DNA of 64,000 bases from Gilliamella sp. ESL0441 (GTDB lineage Bacteria; Pseudomonadota; Gammaproteobacteria; Enterobacterales; Orbaceae), in NCBI RefSeq assembly GCF_019469185.1, contig NZ_CP048264.1:2542001-2606000 (forward strand), written 5' to 3'. Made by a program: the position numbers and the translations under genes. The notes under the pieces were generated by a model, which was given only the letters and a program-made list of their open reading frames with translations, did no database searches and had not been told where the DNA came from. Each line of letters starts with the position of its first letter. Position 1 is the first letter of the stretch. Below, piece after piece: positions 8,813-18,413 of this stretch.

Positions 8813-9133
8813 AATATTGTTGAATATAGCAAAATCCACAATACCAATCGATTCACTTGATAGCTCATATATTGATAATAATTTTAAGTTTTGTTAAGAT
8901 ACGCTTTACATAATTATTGCAAAGTGCTGCTAACAATTTTAGATAAATTTTAATAAAAATTATCGGATCTTTTCTTCTGTTTTTTTGATTAATGTCAAAT
9001 TTTAATCATTGATATCTGTTTTTTCCTTTATTTCCAATTGATAAACGATTATTATGAATCATTATCCAATAGGGATATTAGTACCTATCAATATAATAAA
9101 TTAAAATGTAATGTCAGCTTTTAAGGAGTTCAT
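8813..9133 (+). other. AT-rich upstream region of the formate dehydrogenase operon
   Basis: No coding frame is recognisable. The stretch holds the FNR-like box described separately and several T-rich tracts. AAGGAGTT just before the fdnG ATG is the ribosome binding site. Confidence 0.5.
8985..8998 (+). promoter_or_regulatory. FNR-box-like palindrome upstream of fdnG
   Basis: TTGAT-TAAT-GTCAA differs from the FNR consensus TTGAT-N4-ATCAA at one base. A site centred at 8991.5 would place a class II start near 9033, leaving a ~100-nt leader. Anaerobic induction is expected for a respiratory formate dehydrogenase. I did not find a convincing -10. Confidence 0.5.
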
Positions 9134-12100
9134 ATGCTATTTAACCGTAGACAGTTCTTTAAGATCTGCGCTGGTGGCATGGCAGGAACAACAGTTGCCA
9201 CGCTTGGACTTGCTCCCAATGTGGCGCTTGCACAAACTCGCCAATTCAAATTATTAAAATCGAAAGAAACCCGCAATAACTGTACCTACTGTTCGGTTGG
9301 CTGTGGAATGTTACTTTATAGTCGAGGAGATGGAGCTAAAAATGCCGAATCTTCTATTTTTCATGTAGAAGGCGATCCTGATCATCCAGTTAGTCGTGGC
9401 TCACTCTGCCCAAAAGGTGCTGGGGTGCTAGACTATATCAAAAGTGAACAACGTGTTAAATATCCCGAATATCGTGCTCCTGGCTCTGATCAATGGCAAC
9501 GTATCAGTTGGGATGAAGCGATTGATCGTATTGCTCGATTGATGAAAGAAGACCGAGATAAAAACTTTATCGACAAAAATGAACAAGGTACAACCGTGAA
9601 TCGCTGGACATCAACCGGTTGGTTGGTCACTTCAGCTGCGAGTAATGAAACGGGTTGGTTAGCGTTCAAAATAGCTCGCTCATTAGGTATGCTAAGTCTT
9701 GAAACTCAAGCAAGGGTTTGTCATGGCCCGTCGGTATCTAGTCTTGCAGCAACGTATGGGCGTGGTGCGATGACAAATAACTGGAATGACATTAAAAATG
9801 CCAATGTCGTCATTGTTATGGGTGGAAATGCCGCTGAAGCTCATCCGGTTGGTTTTAAGTGGGCGATTGAAGCTAAAATCACAAATGGCGCTGAACTTAT
9901 CGCTATTGATCCTCGTTTTCACCGCACGGCTTCGGTTGCCGATAAATATGTTCCGATTCGTGCAGGTTCGGATATTGCCTTCTTACTAGGTATTATTAAT
10001 TATCTCATTACCCATAACGAAGTTAATTTTGAATATTTAGTCACACACAGTAACGCTAGCTTAATTGTGAGTGATGACTTTAATTTTGATGAAACTAGTG
10101 GTCTATTTAGTGGCTATAATGCTGATAATCGCCAATATGATCAAGCCAGTTGGACATATCAAAAAGATGAAAAAGGTTATGCGCTTCGAGATAAAACACT
10201 CACGCATCCACGCTGTGTTTGGAATCTGTTAAAACAACATGTAAGTCGATATACACCAGAAATGGTAAACAAAGTTACCGGAAGCCCGATAGACGGATTT
10301 TTACATGTTTGTCGCTCTCTTGCCAGCACGAAAACCAATGACCGAGCAGCAACATTTTTATATGCCTTAGGTTGGACACAACATACTTATGGTACCCAAA
10401 TTATTCGTACTGCTGCCATGATTCAACTTATTTTAGGTAATGTGGGTGTCATGGGTGGGGGAATTAATGCCTTACGTGGACACTCAAATATTCAAGGTTT
10501 AACCGATGTCGGACTCTTATCCAATCGTTTACCTGCATATTTGGATTTACCTAAAGACTCGCAAGTTTCGCTTGAACAGTATTTGGATGAAAAAACCCCT
10601 AAACCGTTAGGTGCCAATGAGGTGAATTTCTGGGGTAACTATCCCAAATTCTTTATCAGTTTTATGAAAGCGATGTATGGTGATAAAGCGACTAAAGACA
10701 ATCAGTGGGGATTTGATTGGTTACCTAAATGGGATAAAACTTACGATATCTTACGCTTTAGTAAAATGATGCGTGACGGTCAAGCTAATGGTTTTATTTG
10801 CCAAGGATTCAATCCACTTGCTGCCTTACCTGATAAAAATAGTATTCGTGAAGGTTTATCTAAACTCAAATTCTTGGTGAGCATTGACCCATTACCCACT
10901 GAAACAGCCGAATTTTGGAAAAATCATGGTGAGTCAAACGATGTCGATTCAAGCAAAATTCAAACCGAAGTCTTTCGATTACCGACTAACTGTTTCGCTG
11001 AAGAAAACGGTACGATTGTCAATTCATCTCGTTTATTGCAATGGCATTGGGCAGCAGCAAAGCCTCCTTATGAATCGCTATATGACCCCGAAATCATTTC
11101 ACGTATCTTTCTAAGAATCAAAGAACTTTATGCTGAAGAAGGCGGTGCTTATCATGAACCAATTAATAATCTTTCTTGGGATTACCAAGATCCAGAAGGG
11201 CCAGCAGCAGAAGAATTAGCCCAAGAGTGTAATGGTCGTGCTCTTGCTGACCTTACGGATACCAACGGTAATGTGATTCTGAAAAAAGGTCAATTATTAA
11301 GTGGTTTTTCTCAGCTTAAAGATGATGGTACCACCTCTTCAGGTATCTGGATATTCTGTGGTTCGTGGACTGAACAAGGTAATTTAATGGCAAGACGTGA
11401 TCCAACAGATCCATCTGGTAAAGGTATCCATGCAGGTTGGGCATGGTCATGGCCAATGAATCGACGTGTACTCTATAATCGGGCATCGGCAGATGAACAC
11501 GGCAATCCATGGGATCCAAACCGAGTATTGATAAAATGGAATGGTTCTCATTGGGATGGCAATGATGTTGCTGACTTTACCGCTACCTTGTCTCCAAGTT
11601 CTGGTGCAGGCGCCTTTATTATGAATAACGATGGTTTAGGTGGATTATTCTGCTTAAATCGTCTGGTTGATGGGCCTTTCCCTGAGCACTACGAACCATT
11701 TGAAACGCCAATTACCAATAATCCGTTGCATCCAGAACAAATCAATAATCCGGTTGCTCGAGTATTTAAAGAAGATTTAGCGCGTTTAGGTTCAGCAGAT
11801 GAATTTCCTTATGTGGGAACAACATACAGTATTACAGAGCATTTCCACTTTTGGACACAACACGCAAGATTGGCCTCAATTACGCAACCAGAACAATTTA
11901 TCGAACTAAGCGAAAATCTTGCCAATAAAAAAGGAATCAAATTAGGCGACACCGTTAAAGTGACTTCGTATCGAGGCTATATAAAAGCGAAAGCGGTAGT
12001 AACTAAACGCTTGCCTACGTTAACGGTAGACGGTAAAGAGATCGAAACCATTGGAATCCCAATTGTTTGGGGATTCACTGGACAAACTAAGAAAGGATTT

Positions 12101-12202
12101 TTGGTCAATGAATTAACCCCTCATTTAGGTGATGCAAATTCACAAACGCCAGAATATAAATCATTCTTAGTTAACATCGAAAAAGTTACCACCGTGGCAT
12201 AG
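9134..12202 (+). CDS. fdnG: Formate dehydrogenase-N/O major subunit, Cys form
   Basis: Periplasmic molybdo-bis-MGD catalytic subunit oxidising formate to CO2, 1022 aa. A Tat signal begins NRRQFFK (Arg5-Arg6) with a hydrophobic stretch ending ALAQ. Cys50, Cys53, Cys57 and Cys92 bind the proximal 4Fe-4S cluster. In E. coli FdnG the metal ligand is selenocysteine 196 (RVUHGP); here codon 196 (9719-9721) is TGT and reads RVCHGP. The following GRGAMTN and NAAEAHPVGF blocks are intact, so this is a selenium-independent Cys enzyme. It is first in fdnGHI and 15 bp before the next gene. FdnG and FdoG cannot be separated from sequence alone. Confidence 0.95.
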   Translation: MLFNRRQFFKICAGGMAGTTVATLGLAPNVALAQTRQFKLLKSKETRNNCTYCSVGCGMLLYSRGDGAKNAESSIFHVEGDPDHPVSRGSLCPKGAGVLDYIKSEQRVKYPEYRAPGSDQWQRISWDEAIDRIARLMKEDRDKNFIDKNEQGTTVNRWTSTGWLVTSAASNETGWLAFKIARSLGMLSLETQARVCHGPSVSSLAATYGRGAMTNNWNDIKNANVVIVMGGNAAEAHPVGFKWAIEAKITNGAELIAIDPRFHRTASVADKYVPIRAGSDIAFLLGIINYLITHNEVNFEYLVTHSNASLIVSDDFNFDETSGLFSGYNADNRQYDQASWTYQKDEKGYALRDKTLTHPRCVWNLLKQHVSRYTPEMVNKVTGSPIDGFLHVCRSLASTKTNDRAATFLYALGWTQHTYGTQIIRTAAMIQLILGNVGVMGGGINALRGHSNIQGLTDVGLLSNRLPAYLDLPKDSQVSLEQYLDEKTPKPLGANEVNFWGNYPKFFISFMKAMYGDKATKDNQWGFDWLPKWDKTYDILRFSKMMRDGQANGFICQGFNPLAALPDKNSIREGLSKLKFLVSIDPLPTETAEFWKNHGESNDVDSSKIQTEVFRLPTNCFAEENGTIVNSSRLLQWHWAAAKPPYESLYDPEIISRIFLRIKELYAEEGGAYHEPINNLSWDYQDPEGPAAEELAQECNGRALADLTDTNGNVILKKGQLLSGFSQLKDDGTTSSGIWIFCGSWTEQGNLMARRDPTDPSGKGIHAGWAWSWPMNRRVLYNRASADEHGNPWDPNRVLIKWNGSHWDGNDVADFTATLSPSSGAGAFIMNNDGLGGLFCLNRLVDGPFPEHYEPFETPITNNPLHPEQINNPVARVFKEDLARLGSADEFPYVGTTYSITEHFHFWTQHARLASITQPEQFIELSENLANKKGIKLGDTVKVTSYRGYIKAKAVVTKRLPTLTVDGKEIETIGIPIVWGFTGQTKKGFLVNELTPHLGDANSQTPEYKSFLVNIEKVTTVA

Positions 12203-12217
12203 GCAGGAGGATTAATT

Positions 12218-13192
12218 ATGTCATTACAAACTCAAGATATTATTCGTCGTTCTGCAACTAATGATTTAACGCCTGCACCGCGAGCACGTGATTATCAACA
12301 AGAGGTGGCCAAATTAATTGATGTCACCACCTGTATTGGTTGTAAAGCATGCCAAGTCGCCTGTAGCGAATGGAATGACCTGCGAGCAGAAGTAGGCAAT
12401 ACGGTCGGTGTTTACGATAATCCCGCTGATTTGGAGTCTAAAGCATGGACGGTAATGCGCTATTCTGAAGTTGAAATTAACGGAAAATTTGAATGGCTAA
12501 TTCGCAAAGATGGGTGTATGCACTGTTCTGAGCCTGGCTGTTTAAAATCTTGCCCTTCTGAAGGTGCTATCATTCAATATGCTAACGGAATAGTCGATTT
12601 TCAGTCGGAACATTGTATTGGTTGTGGCTATTGTGTAGCAGGTTGCCCGTTTAACATTCCTCGTATCAGTAACGAAGATAATCGAGCCTATAAATGTACT
12701 TTATGTGTTGACCGTGTTTCGGTTGGACAAGAGCCGGCTTGCGTTAAAACCTGCCCGACTGGAGCTATTCATTTCGGAACTAAACAAGATATGATTCAAC
12801 ATGCTGAGCACCGAATAGCCGATTTAAAAAAACGGGGATTTGAACATGCAGGGCTTTATAATCCTCAAGCGGTCAATGGAACGCATGTCATGTATGTATT
12901 ACATCACGCTGATCAACCCGATCTGTATCACGGTTTGCCAGATGAACCCCATATCAGTGAACTGGTTAGATTCTGGAAAGGCCCTTGGAAACCACTTTCA
13001 GCTGCCGCCTTTATTGCTACTTTTGGAGGATTACTTTTCCATTACATGGGCGTCGGTGCAATTGAAGTAGACGAAGAAGATATCGAACAGGAAAAACAAG
13101 CGGATAAACAAGCAAGAAAACGGTTAGGATTACCTATTTTTGGTCGTAAAAATAGTGCCGACATACCACAAAAGGAGGAACATCATGAATAA
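12218..13192 (+). CDS. fdnH: Formate dehydrogenase-N/O iron-sulfur subunit
   Basis: Electron-transfer subunit carrying four 4Fe-4S clusters between the catalytic subunit and cytochrome b. It is 324 aa (E. coli FdnH 294). Four ferredoxin-type Cys clusters are visible: [35 protein letters not shown] and CTLCVDRV...CVKTC. One C-terminal membrane segment lies near [19 protein letters not shown], anchoring the mostly periplasmic domain. A charged tail of about 50 residues (Glu/Lys-rich) follows and accounts for the extra length. GCAGGAGG precedes the ATG. The gene overlaps fdnI by 8 nt (ATGAATAA), so translation is coupled. Confidence 0.95.
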   Translation: MSLQTQDIIRRSATNDLTPAPRARDYQQEVAKLIDVTTCIGCKACQVACSEWNDLRAEVGNTVGVYDNPADLESKAWTVMRYSEVEINGKFEWLIRKDGCMHCSEPGCLKSCPSEGAIIQYANGIVDFQSEHCIGCGYCVAGCPFNIPRISNEDNRAYKCTLCVDRVSVGQEPACVKTCPTGAIHFGTKQDMIQHAEHRIADLKKRGFEHAGLYNPQAVNGTHVMYVLHHADQPDLYHGLPDEPHISELVRFWKGPWKPLSAAAFIATFGGLLFHYMGVGAIEVDEEDIEQEKQADKQARKRLGLPIFGRKNSADIPQKEEHHE

Positions 13193-13883
13193 AAAAGGAA
13201 TGATTCTTAGAACACCACTTATTGTACGTTTTTGCCATTGGTGTATGGTGTGTCTTTTCATCTTAACGGCATTATCTGGTTTATCGTTATTTTTTCCGTC
13301 CATTAAACTATTTGGGCTTTTTCTTGGAACCCCTCAACTGGTTAGAGCGTTACATCCCCTAATTGGATGCATCGTCTTTATACTGCTGATGTTCATGTTT
13401 GTAAAGCTTGCTCATCATAATATCCCTAATAAAAATGATCTGTTATGGATCAAGAATTTTAAACACGTCATCATGGGCAAAGAAGAAGGTATACCCATTG
13501 GCAAATATAATGTTGGTCAGAAATTTTTATTTTGGTGTATCATGAGTTTAATCACTGTGTTATTCGTAACCGGTATGATTATGTGGCGAAGATATGTTTC
13601 AGATTATTTTTCAATTGAAATTGTTCGTATTGCAATCTTTTTCCACTCGTTTGCAGCTATTTGCTTAATCTTGCTCGCCATTGGTCATGCTTATATGGCT
13701 ATCTGGGTTAAAGGTTCAATTAAAGGGATGATTACAGGGTATGTATCTCGAGCTTGGGCTCGAAAAAACCACTCTTCATGGTATGAAGAAGAAATGCAAA
13801 AAATCTATCAACAGGAACTGGAAGCAGATAAACCTGTAGACATAAAGCAAACAACAAAAGTCGAACAAAAAACAGCTTTATAG
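13185..13883 (+). CDS. fdnI: Formate dehydrogenase-N/O cytochrome b556 subunit
   Basis: Inner-membrane cytochrome b that passes electrons from the Fe-S subunit to quinone. The ATG at 13185 is chosen because AAGGAGG (13172-13178) precedes it and it gives [20 protein letters not shown], the FdnI-type N terminus; a longer GTG start at 13140 has no support. The product is 232 aa (E. coli 217) with four hydrophobic segments. Likely haem His are in RFCHW, ALHPLIG, FHSFAA and GHAYMAIW. The polar C-terminal tail is longer than in E. coli. Confidence 0.93.
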   Translation: MNKKGMILRTPLIVRFCHWCMVCLFILTALSGLSLFFPSIKLFGLFLGTPQLVRALHPLIGCIVFILLMFMFVKLAHHNIPNKNDLLWIKNFKHVIMGKEEGIPIGKYNVGQKFLFWCIMSLITVLFVTGMIMWRRYVSDYFSIEIVRIAIFFHSFAAICLILLAIGHAYMAIWVKGSIKGMITGYVSRAWARKNHSSWYEEEMQKIYQQELEADKPVDIKQTTKVEQKTAL

Positions 13884-13908
13884 TTGTTTCTAAAATATAT
13901 CTATCTTA

Positions 13909-13938
13909 TCCGCTGATATTTATCAGCGGAATTATCTC
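13909..13938 (+). terminator. Hairpin between fdnI and fdhE
   Basis: TCCGCTGATA (13909-13918) pairs with TATCAGCGGA (13921-13930). A weak T-containing tail follows. Likely a partial terminator lowering fdhE expression relative to the structural genes. Confidence 0.5.
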
Positions 13939-13986
13939 AATCACTAAATCGATTATGGATAAAATAATCATGAATGGTAACCAATA

Positions 13987-14895
13987 ATGAGTATAAAAAT
14001 CATCCCACAAGTTCAACTTGAAAAACAAAATATCAATTCCGTTATCAGACAAATTCCCTTACTTTTTTATCCTTCACCAACAACGCTCTATTTGCATCGA
14101 GCTAACAGGCTAAAAGAATTAGCAAAAAATAGTCCATTAAGTGACTATCTCTGTTTTTGTGCTCAATTAGCGCAAACGCAAGCAGACTTAGTTAGCCAAA
14201 AACCACTAAATAAAGAGCTATTCGAGCCATTAAATAATGATTTACCGCCACTGAGTATAGAAAACTTTTCATTACCCTACTCTTGGCAGGATTATTTAAA
14301 GGCGTTATTACAATCATCATCAAATTTAACCGATCAGATTTCAATCGTGATTGAACAACTGAATAAAAACAGTATTGAGCAATTACAAAATAAAGCTTTG
14401 CATTTACTTAAAGGCGAATTCCACGCAGTTGATGGCAATGAAGCCGTATTTATTTGGTCTGCACTCTCTGTTTACTATAGCCAGCTAGCTAGCCAAATAA
14501 AAGGTAAAGCAGTATCCGAAAATAGTGATAAAAATTGGCTATGTCCCGTATGTAATAGCATGCCGGTTGCCAGCGTCATTCAACTGGGTGGTCATAATGG
14601 ATTGCGTTATTTACATTGTAGTTTATGTGAGAGTGAATGGTATGTGCCAAGAGTAAAATGTACCAGCTGTGATAACATGAAAAATATTGAATATTTTTCG
14701 CTAGATAGTGAATTGTCAGCGACTAAAACAGAATGTTGTGATGCTTGCCACAGCTATTTAAAAATCTTTGATCAGGATAAAGATCCGCATATTGAAGTTG
14801 TTGCTGATGATATTGCCTCTTTAATACTTGATATCAAAACCGAAGAAGAAGGTTTTGCAAAAAGTGGTATCAATCCCTTTGTATTTGCACAATAA
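13987..14895 (+). CDS. fdhE: Formate dehydrogenase accessory protein FdhE
   Basis: Cytoplasmic rubredoxin-like protein needed for maturation of Tat-exported formate dehydrogenases; it interacts with the catalytic subunit. It is 302 aa (E. coli 309). Four paired-Cys motifs carry the metal site: CPVCNSM, CSLCESEW, CTSCDN and CDACHSY. The block LRYLHCSLCESEWYVPRVKC is characteristic. It follows fdnI after a hairpin and is probably partly co-transcribed. Nearby selABC genes are not expected to be needed because FdnG is a Cys form. Confidence 0.93.
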   Translation: MSIKIIPQVQLEKQNINSVIRQIPLLFYPSPTTLYLHRANRLKELAKNSPLSDYLCFCAQLAQTQADLVSQKPLNKELFEPLNNDLPPLSIENFSLPYSWQDYLKALLQSSSNLTDQISIVIEQLNKNSIEQLQNKALHLLKGEFHAVDGNEAVFIWSALSVYYSQLASQIKGKAVSENSDKNWLCPVCNSMPVASVIQLGGHNGLRYLHCSLCESEWYVPRVKCTSCDNMKNIEYFSLDSELSATKTECCDACHSYLKIFDQDKDPHIEVVADDIASLILDIKTEEEGFAKSGINPFVFAQ

Positions 14896-15121
14896 GAATT
14901 TTGCTTCTAATAAATTTAGAATTAACCTTGAATAGGTAACTGAACAATATTAGCAGCTATTTTTAGCTTTCTTTCATGAAAAGGAGGATTAAAAAAACAA
15001 TAATCTGATTATTATATTCTTAATTTGTTTGAAATTTTAGCGTATTTTTATATTAATCAGATGATGCCTCATCCTTTTAAAAAATAAGAATGACAAAAAA
15101 GTCCAATTACACCTTAACATT

Positions 15122-15170
15122 TTGATTGAATCAGTTTAGAATAATACTATTGTACTAGTTTGCGAGTTTA
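15122..15170 (+). promoter_or_regulatory. Promoter with overlapping TrpR-operator-like site
   Basis: A possible -35 TTGATT (15122-15127) lies 17 bp before a -10-like TACTAT (15145-15150). The sequence at 15151-15170 has a perfect TrpR half-site, GTACTAGTT, followed by TGCGAGTTT. This resembles the E. coli trpR, mtr and aroL operators as I remember them (GTACTAGTT-type left arms, AGCGAGT right arm in trpR). It would cover the transcription start, as in repressor-controlled promoters. The match is read by eye. Confidence 0.5.
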
Positions 15171-15175
15171 TTTTT

Positions 15176-16135
15176 ATGAAACGCTTTTTTTTATTCAGTT
15201 GTTTGATGTTAATTACCCCTTTTATGTGTATAGCAAATACGGTAAAAAGTGTTGCCATAACTGCAATTGTTGAACATCCCTCACTAGATCAAATCCGAGA
15301 TGGTGTAAAAGATGAATTAACAAGCAGTGGTTATATATTAAATGAAAATTTAACGGTTAAGTACAAAAGCGCCCAAGGCAGTAGCGCGACTGCAGCACAA
15401 ATTGCCAGACAATTTATTGCCGATAAACCCGATGTTATCGTCGCTATTGCAACTCCAAGTGCACAAGCAACAGCCGCAGTAACTAAACAAATCCCACTCG
15501 TATTTGCAGGAATTACTGATCCCATTGCCGCAAAGCTAGTTAAAAATTGGGAACCAACCAATACCAATATTACGGGTGTATCTGATTTTCAAGAGATTGG
15601 GCCTCAAATCGACTTTATGAAAAAAATTGTCCCGAATGTAAAATCGGTAGGATACATCTACAGTCCAAGTGAAATCAATTCCACTGTGGTAATGAAAAAT
15701 TTGAAAGCACAACTTGCAGAACAAAATATTTCATTGGTTGCAGTGCCCGCACAACGAACTGCGGATATTTCCACTGCGGCAAATTCGTTAAAAGGCAAAG
15801 TTGACTTGATTTATACGACAACCGATAACAATGTTGTATCTGCTTATGAATCATTAGTGAAATTTGCTAATGAAAACAAAATTCCTTTATTAGCATCTTT
15901 TCCTGATGCAATTGAAAGAGGCGCCGTTGCGGCTTATGGCATGAGTTATTATGATGTTGGTCGTCAATCAGGCAAACTTGTTGTTCGCATTTTGAATGGA
16001 GAAAAACCCGGCAGTATTGCGCCAGAAATTGGACAAGCATTACGACTGGTTATCAATATTGAAGCCGCGAAAAAACAAGGCGCAACATTATCGCCTGAAG
16101 TTATTCAGTCCGCTTATAAAGTCATTGGTGAATAA
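15176..16135 (+). CDS. ABC importer substrate-binding protein, COG2984 / TrpX-like (copy 1)
   Basis: Periplasmic binding protein of the ABC_sub_bind family, 319 aa. It has a cleavable signal peptide (MKRFFLFSCLMLITPFMCIA) and a two-lobed fold. Family blocks are AITAIVEHPSLD, AQGSSATAAQIARQF, PDVIVAIATPSAQA, GVSDF, YIYSPSEINS and DLIYTTTDNNVVSAYE. Gram-positive TrpX proteins of this family bind tryptophan; the TrpR-like box directly upstream supports an aromatic amino acid or derivative here. A close paralogue follows. A 13-bp GU-containing hairpin (16148-16178) after the stop separates the two. Confidence 0.85.
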   Translation: MKRFFLFSCLMLITPFMCIANTVKSVAITAIVEHPSLDQIRDGVKDELTSSGYILNENLTVKYKSAQGSSATAAQIARQFIADKPDVIVAIATPSAQATAAVTKQIPLVFAGITDPIAAKLVKNWEPTNTNITGVSDFQEIGPQIDFMKKIVPNVKSVGYIYSPSEINSTVVMKNLKAQLAEQNISLVAVPAQRTADISTAANSLKGKVDLIYTTTDNNVVSAYESLVKFANENKIPLLASFPDAIERGAVAAYGMSYYDVGRQSGKLVVRILNGEKPGSIAPEIGQALRLVINIEAAKKQGATLSPEVIQSAYKVIGE

Positions 16136-16147
16136 CATAATCCCATT

Positions 16148-16178
16148 TATGCTTTGCTGAATCAATCAGCAGAGCATA
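16148..16178 (+). terminator. Stem-loop after the first substrate-binding protein gene
   Basis: TATGCTTTGCTGA (16148-16160) pairs with TCAGCAGAGCATA (16166-16178), 13 bp with one G-U, loop 5 nt. There is no U tract; probably an attenuator or 3' stabiliser. Confidence 0.45.
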
Positions 16179-16285
16179 CCCCTATTATCAACAGAACTCG
16201 CTTACTCTCGAACGAATGATTATTTTCGTTTTTTTTATCTATAAAAGAAGCAAAATATACCCAATTTTTGTCGATTAAAAGTGCT

Positions 16286-16314
16286 TTACAATCACTAATC
16301 ATAACAGATTGTAA
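16286..16314. repeat. 8-bp inverted repeat upstream of copy 2
   Basis: TTACAATC (16286-16293) and GATTGTAA (16307-16314) flank 13 nt. It lies about 110 bp before the second binding-protein gene. It could be an operator or RNA hairpin; it does not resemble a TrpR box. Confidence 0.25.
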
Positions 16315-16425
16315 TTAAAAATTTACAGCTAAATAAAGTGATATTCCTAGAAAATTATTTAAATATGATTTATAGTAAACACATATTTATCTAAGTTGTA
16401 AAAAAATTATTACAAAGGTACCTAT

Positions 16426-17400
16426 ATGCGTAATCGTATTTGTAAACTTATTATGCTACTCTGTTTATCAACCCTTACTTTTTCATCGTTTGCTGATACA
16501 GCAAAGGAACAAAAGTATGTTGCTATTACAGCCATTGTTGAACATCCTGCATTAGATAATGTTCGAAGAGGGGTGGAAGATGAATTAAAAGATAATGGTT
16601 ATATCAACGGTGAAAACTTAAAATTACAGTATGCCAGCGCTCAAGGCAGTAGTGCTAATGCTGTTCAAATCGCTAAACAATTTGCTGCGAATAAACCCGA
16701 TGTGATTGTCGGAATTGCAACACCTAGCTCACAAGCTTTATTAGCGACGACTAAACGTATTCCAATCATTTTCACGGCTGTAACAGATCCCGTTGCCGCA
16801 AGATTAACCCCTAGTTGGGAAGCGTCAAAAACCAATGTGACCGGTGTTTCTGATGCACTACCGTTAGATGCGCAAATAGATATGATGTTAAAAATCAAAC
16901 CAGATGCGAAAAACATTGGTTATGTCTATAGTCCTAGCGAAGTCAATTCAACTATTGTACTTAAACAATTACAATCAGCACTAGAAAAACGTGGTATGCA
17001 AATTATCGCAGCTCCTGCTCAACGTACTTCAGATATTTCTACAGCAGCAAGAAGTTTAAAAGGTAAAGTTGATCTGATTTATACCACTACCGATAACAAT
17101 GTCGTTTCGGCTTACGAGTCTTTAGCAAAAGTCGCTAATGAAAGTAAAATACCTTTGTTAGCCTCCGATCCTGACTCAGCCGAACGCGGAGCCATCGCGG
17201 CCTTGGGAATGAGTTATTATGACTTAGGACGCCAAGCTGGTAAAATCGTTATCCGCATTCTTAATGGTGAAAAACCTGGCGATATTCCGCCACAAATAGG
17301 TAACATTACACAGTTAACAATCAATAAAAAAGCAGCTGAGCGACAAGGCGTCGTATTATCTGAAGATGTATTGAAATCAGCAACGAAGATTGTTGAATAG
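16426..17400 (+). CDS. ABC importer substrate-binding protein, COG2984 / TrpX-like (copy 2)
   Basis: Paralogue of the preceding gene, 324 aa, with signal peptide MRNRICKLIMLLCLSTLTFS. The same blocks occur in the same order (AITAIVEHPALD, AQGSSANAVQIAKQF, PDVIVGIATPSSQA, YVYSPSEVNSTIV, DLIYTTTDNNVVSAYE, GMSYYDLGRQAGK). Differences concentrate around residues 100-135 and the C terminus, so ligand preference may differ. It sits directly before the permease gene and is separated from it by a hairpin, so it is probably the main partner of the transporter. Confidence 0.87.
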   Translation: MRNRICKLIMLLCLSTLTFSSFADTAKEQKYVAITAIVEHPALDNVRRGVEDELKDNGYINGENLKLQYASAQGSSANAVQIAKQFAANKPDVIVGIATPSSQALLATTKRIPIIFTAVTDPVAARLTPSWEASKTNVTGVSDALPLDAQIDMMLKIKPDAKNIGYVYSPSEVNSTIVLKQLQSALEKRGMQIIAAPAQRTSDISTAARSLKGKVDLIYTTTDNNVVSAYESLAKVANESKIPLLASDPDSAERGAIAALGMSYYDLGRQAGKIVIRILNGEKPGDIPPQIGNITQLTINKKAAERQGVVLSEDVLKSATKIVE

Positions 17401-17420
17401 TTTTTTAATTTTATCACGAT

Positions 17421-17446
17421 ACCGCTAATATTAGCGGTTAATTTTA
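17421..17446 (+). terminator. Hairpin between binding protein 2 and the permease
   Basis: ACCGCTAA (17421-17428) pairs with TTAGCGGT (17431-17438) and is followed by TAATTTTA. Likely a leaky terminator giving more binding protein than membrane components. Confidence 0.5.
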
Positions 17447-17459
17447 ATAGGTTTTTTTC

Positions 17460-18413
17460 ATGTCTTTTGAATTTTTAATAGGCTCGCTGGGAATTGGACT
17501 TATTTATGCCATTGTGAGCTTAGGTGTTTTTATATCTTTCCGTTTACTCGATTTTCCAGATCTAACAGCCGATGCCAGCTTCCCGTTAGGTGGCGCAGTA
17601 TGTGGTTTATGTATTTATATTGGTATTGACCCTTGGATTGCCACACTTTTAGGTATGTTTGCGGGGTGTATCGCCGGTAGTTTGACTGGATTGCTTTATG
17701 TTAAGCTCAATATTTTGCAATTATTATCCAGTATTATTGTCATGATAGGTTTGTATTCAATCAATTTAAGGATATTAGGTCTTGGACGTTATATTACTCA
17801 CGAAACAACTGAATATTCAGGATCACCGAATCTTGCGTTATTGGATGCGAAAACTATTTTTTCACCCTTTATTTCAGAAGACTACAGTAACCAATATATT
17901 ATTCAATCCGTTATGGTTTTTGGCTTTGTTGTTGTGGTTTGGTTATTGCTACATTTATTTTTAAACACCCAAATGGGATTGGCATTGAGAGCTACCGGTA
18001 CAAACCAAAGAATGGCTAGATCTCAAGGTGTCCCAACGGGCAGCATCACCATTTTAGGTATGGCTATTTCCAATGGCTTAATCGCATTAGGCGGTTCATT
18101 ATTTGTGCAAACTCAGGGCAGTGCTGATATTACTATCGGTGTGGGGACAATCGTCATTGGTCTTGCTTCTATTATCATTGGTGAAAGTATCTTCCCAACA
18201 AAACGTATATGGGCAATTATGCTGGCAGTTATTCTAGGCGCTATTCTTTATCGTTTATTTATAGCTGTAGCACTTAGTAATGAGTTTTTGCACAAAATAG
18301 GTGTAGGCACAGAAGACTTAAATCTTATTACCGCAATATTGGTTGTACTTGCTCTTGTACTACCTAAGCAATTAAAAAAATACTCGAAAAAAAGAGGAAA
18401 TAAACATGCTTAA
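17460..18413 (+). CDS. ABC transporter permease, COG4120 type
   Basis: A 317-aa inner-membrane permease of the branched-chain/LivH-like superfamily, with about eight hydrophobic segments. Motifs seen are FRLLDFPDLTADASFPLGGAV near the N terminus, the EAA-like region ALRATGTNQRMARSQGV, and GLIALGGSLFVQTQGSADI. This permease type pairs with COG2984 binding proteins and COG1101 ATPases, which is exactly the local gene set. The 3' end overlaps the ATPase gene by 8 nt, so translation is coupled. The substrate is tentatively tryptophan, from context only. Confidence 0.87.
   Translation: MSFEFLIGSLGIGLIYAIVSLGVFISFRLLDFPDLTADASFPLGGAVCGLCIYIGIDPWIATLLGMFAGCIAGSLTGLLYVKLNILQLLSSIIVMIGLYSINLRILGLGRYITHETTEYSGSPNLALLDAKTIFSPFISEDYSNQYIIQSVMVFGFVVVVWLLLHLFLNTQMGLALRATGTNQRMARSQGVPTGSITILGMAISNGLIALGGSLFVQTQGSADITIGVGTIVIGLASIIIGESIFPTKRIWAIMLAVILGAILYRLFIAVALSNEFLHKIGVGTEDLNLITAILVVLALVLPKQLKKYSKKRGNKHA

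Noticed and set aside
9719..9721. Possible read-through selenocysteine codon in fdnG
   Set aside because: The codon is TGT, not TGA, and no in-frame TGA occurs in the gene.
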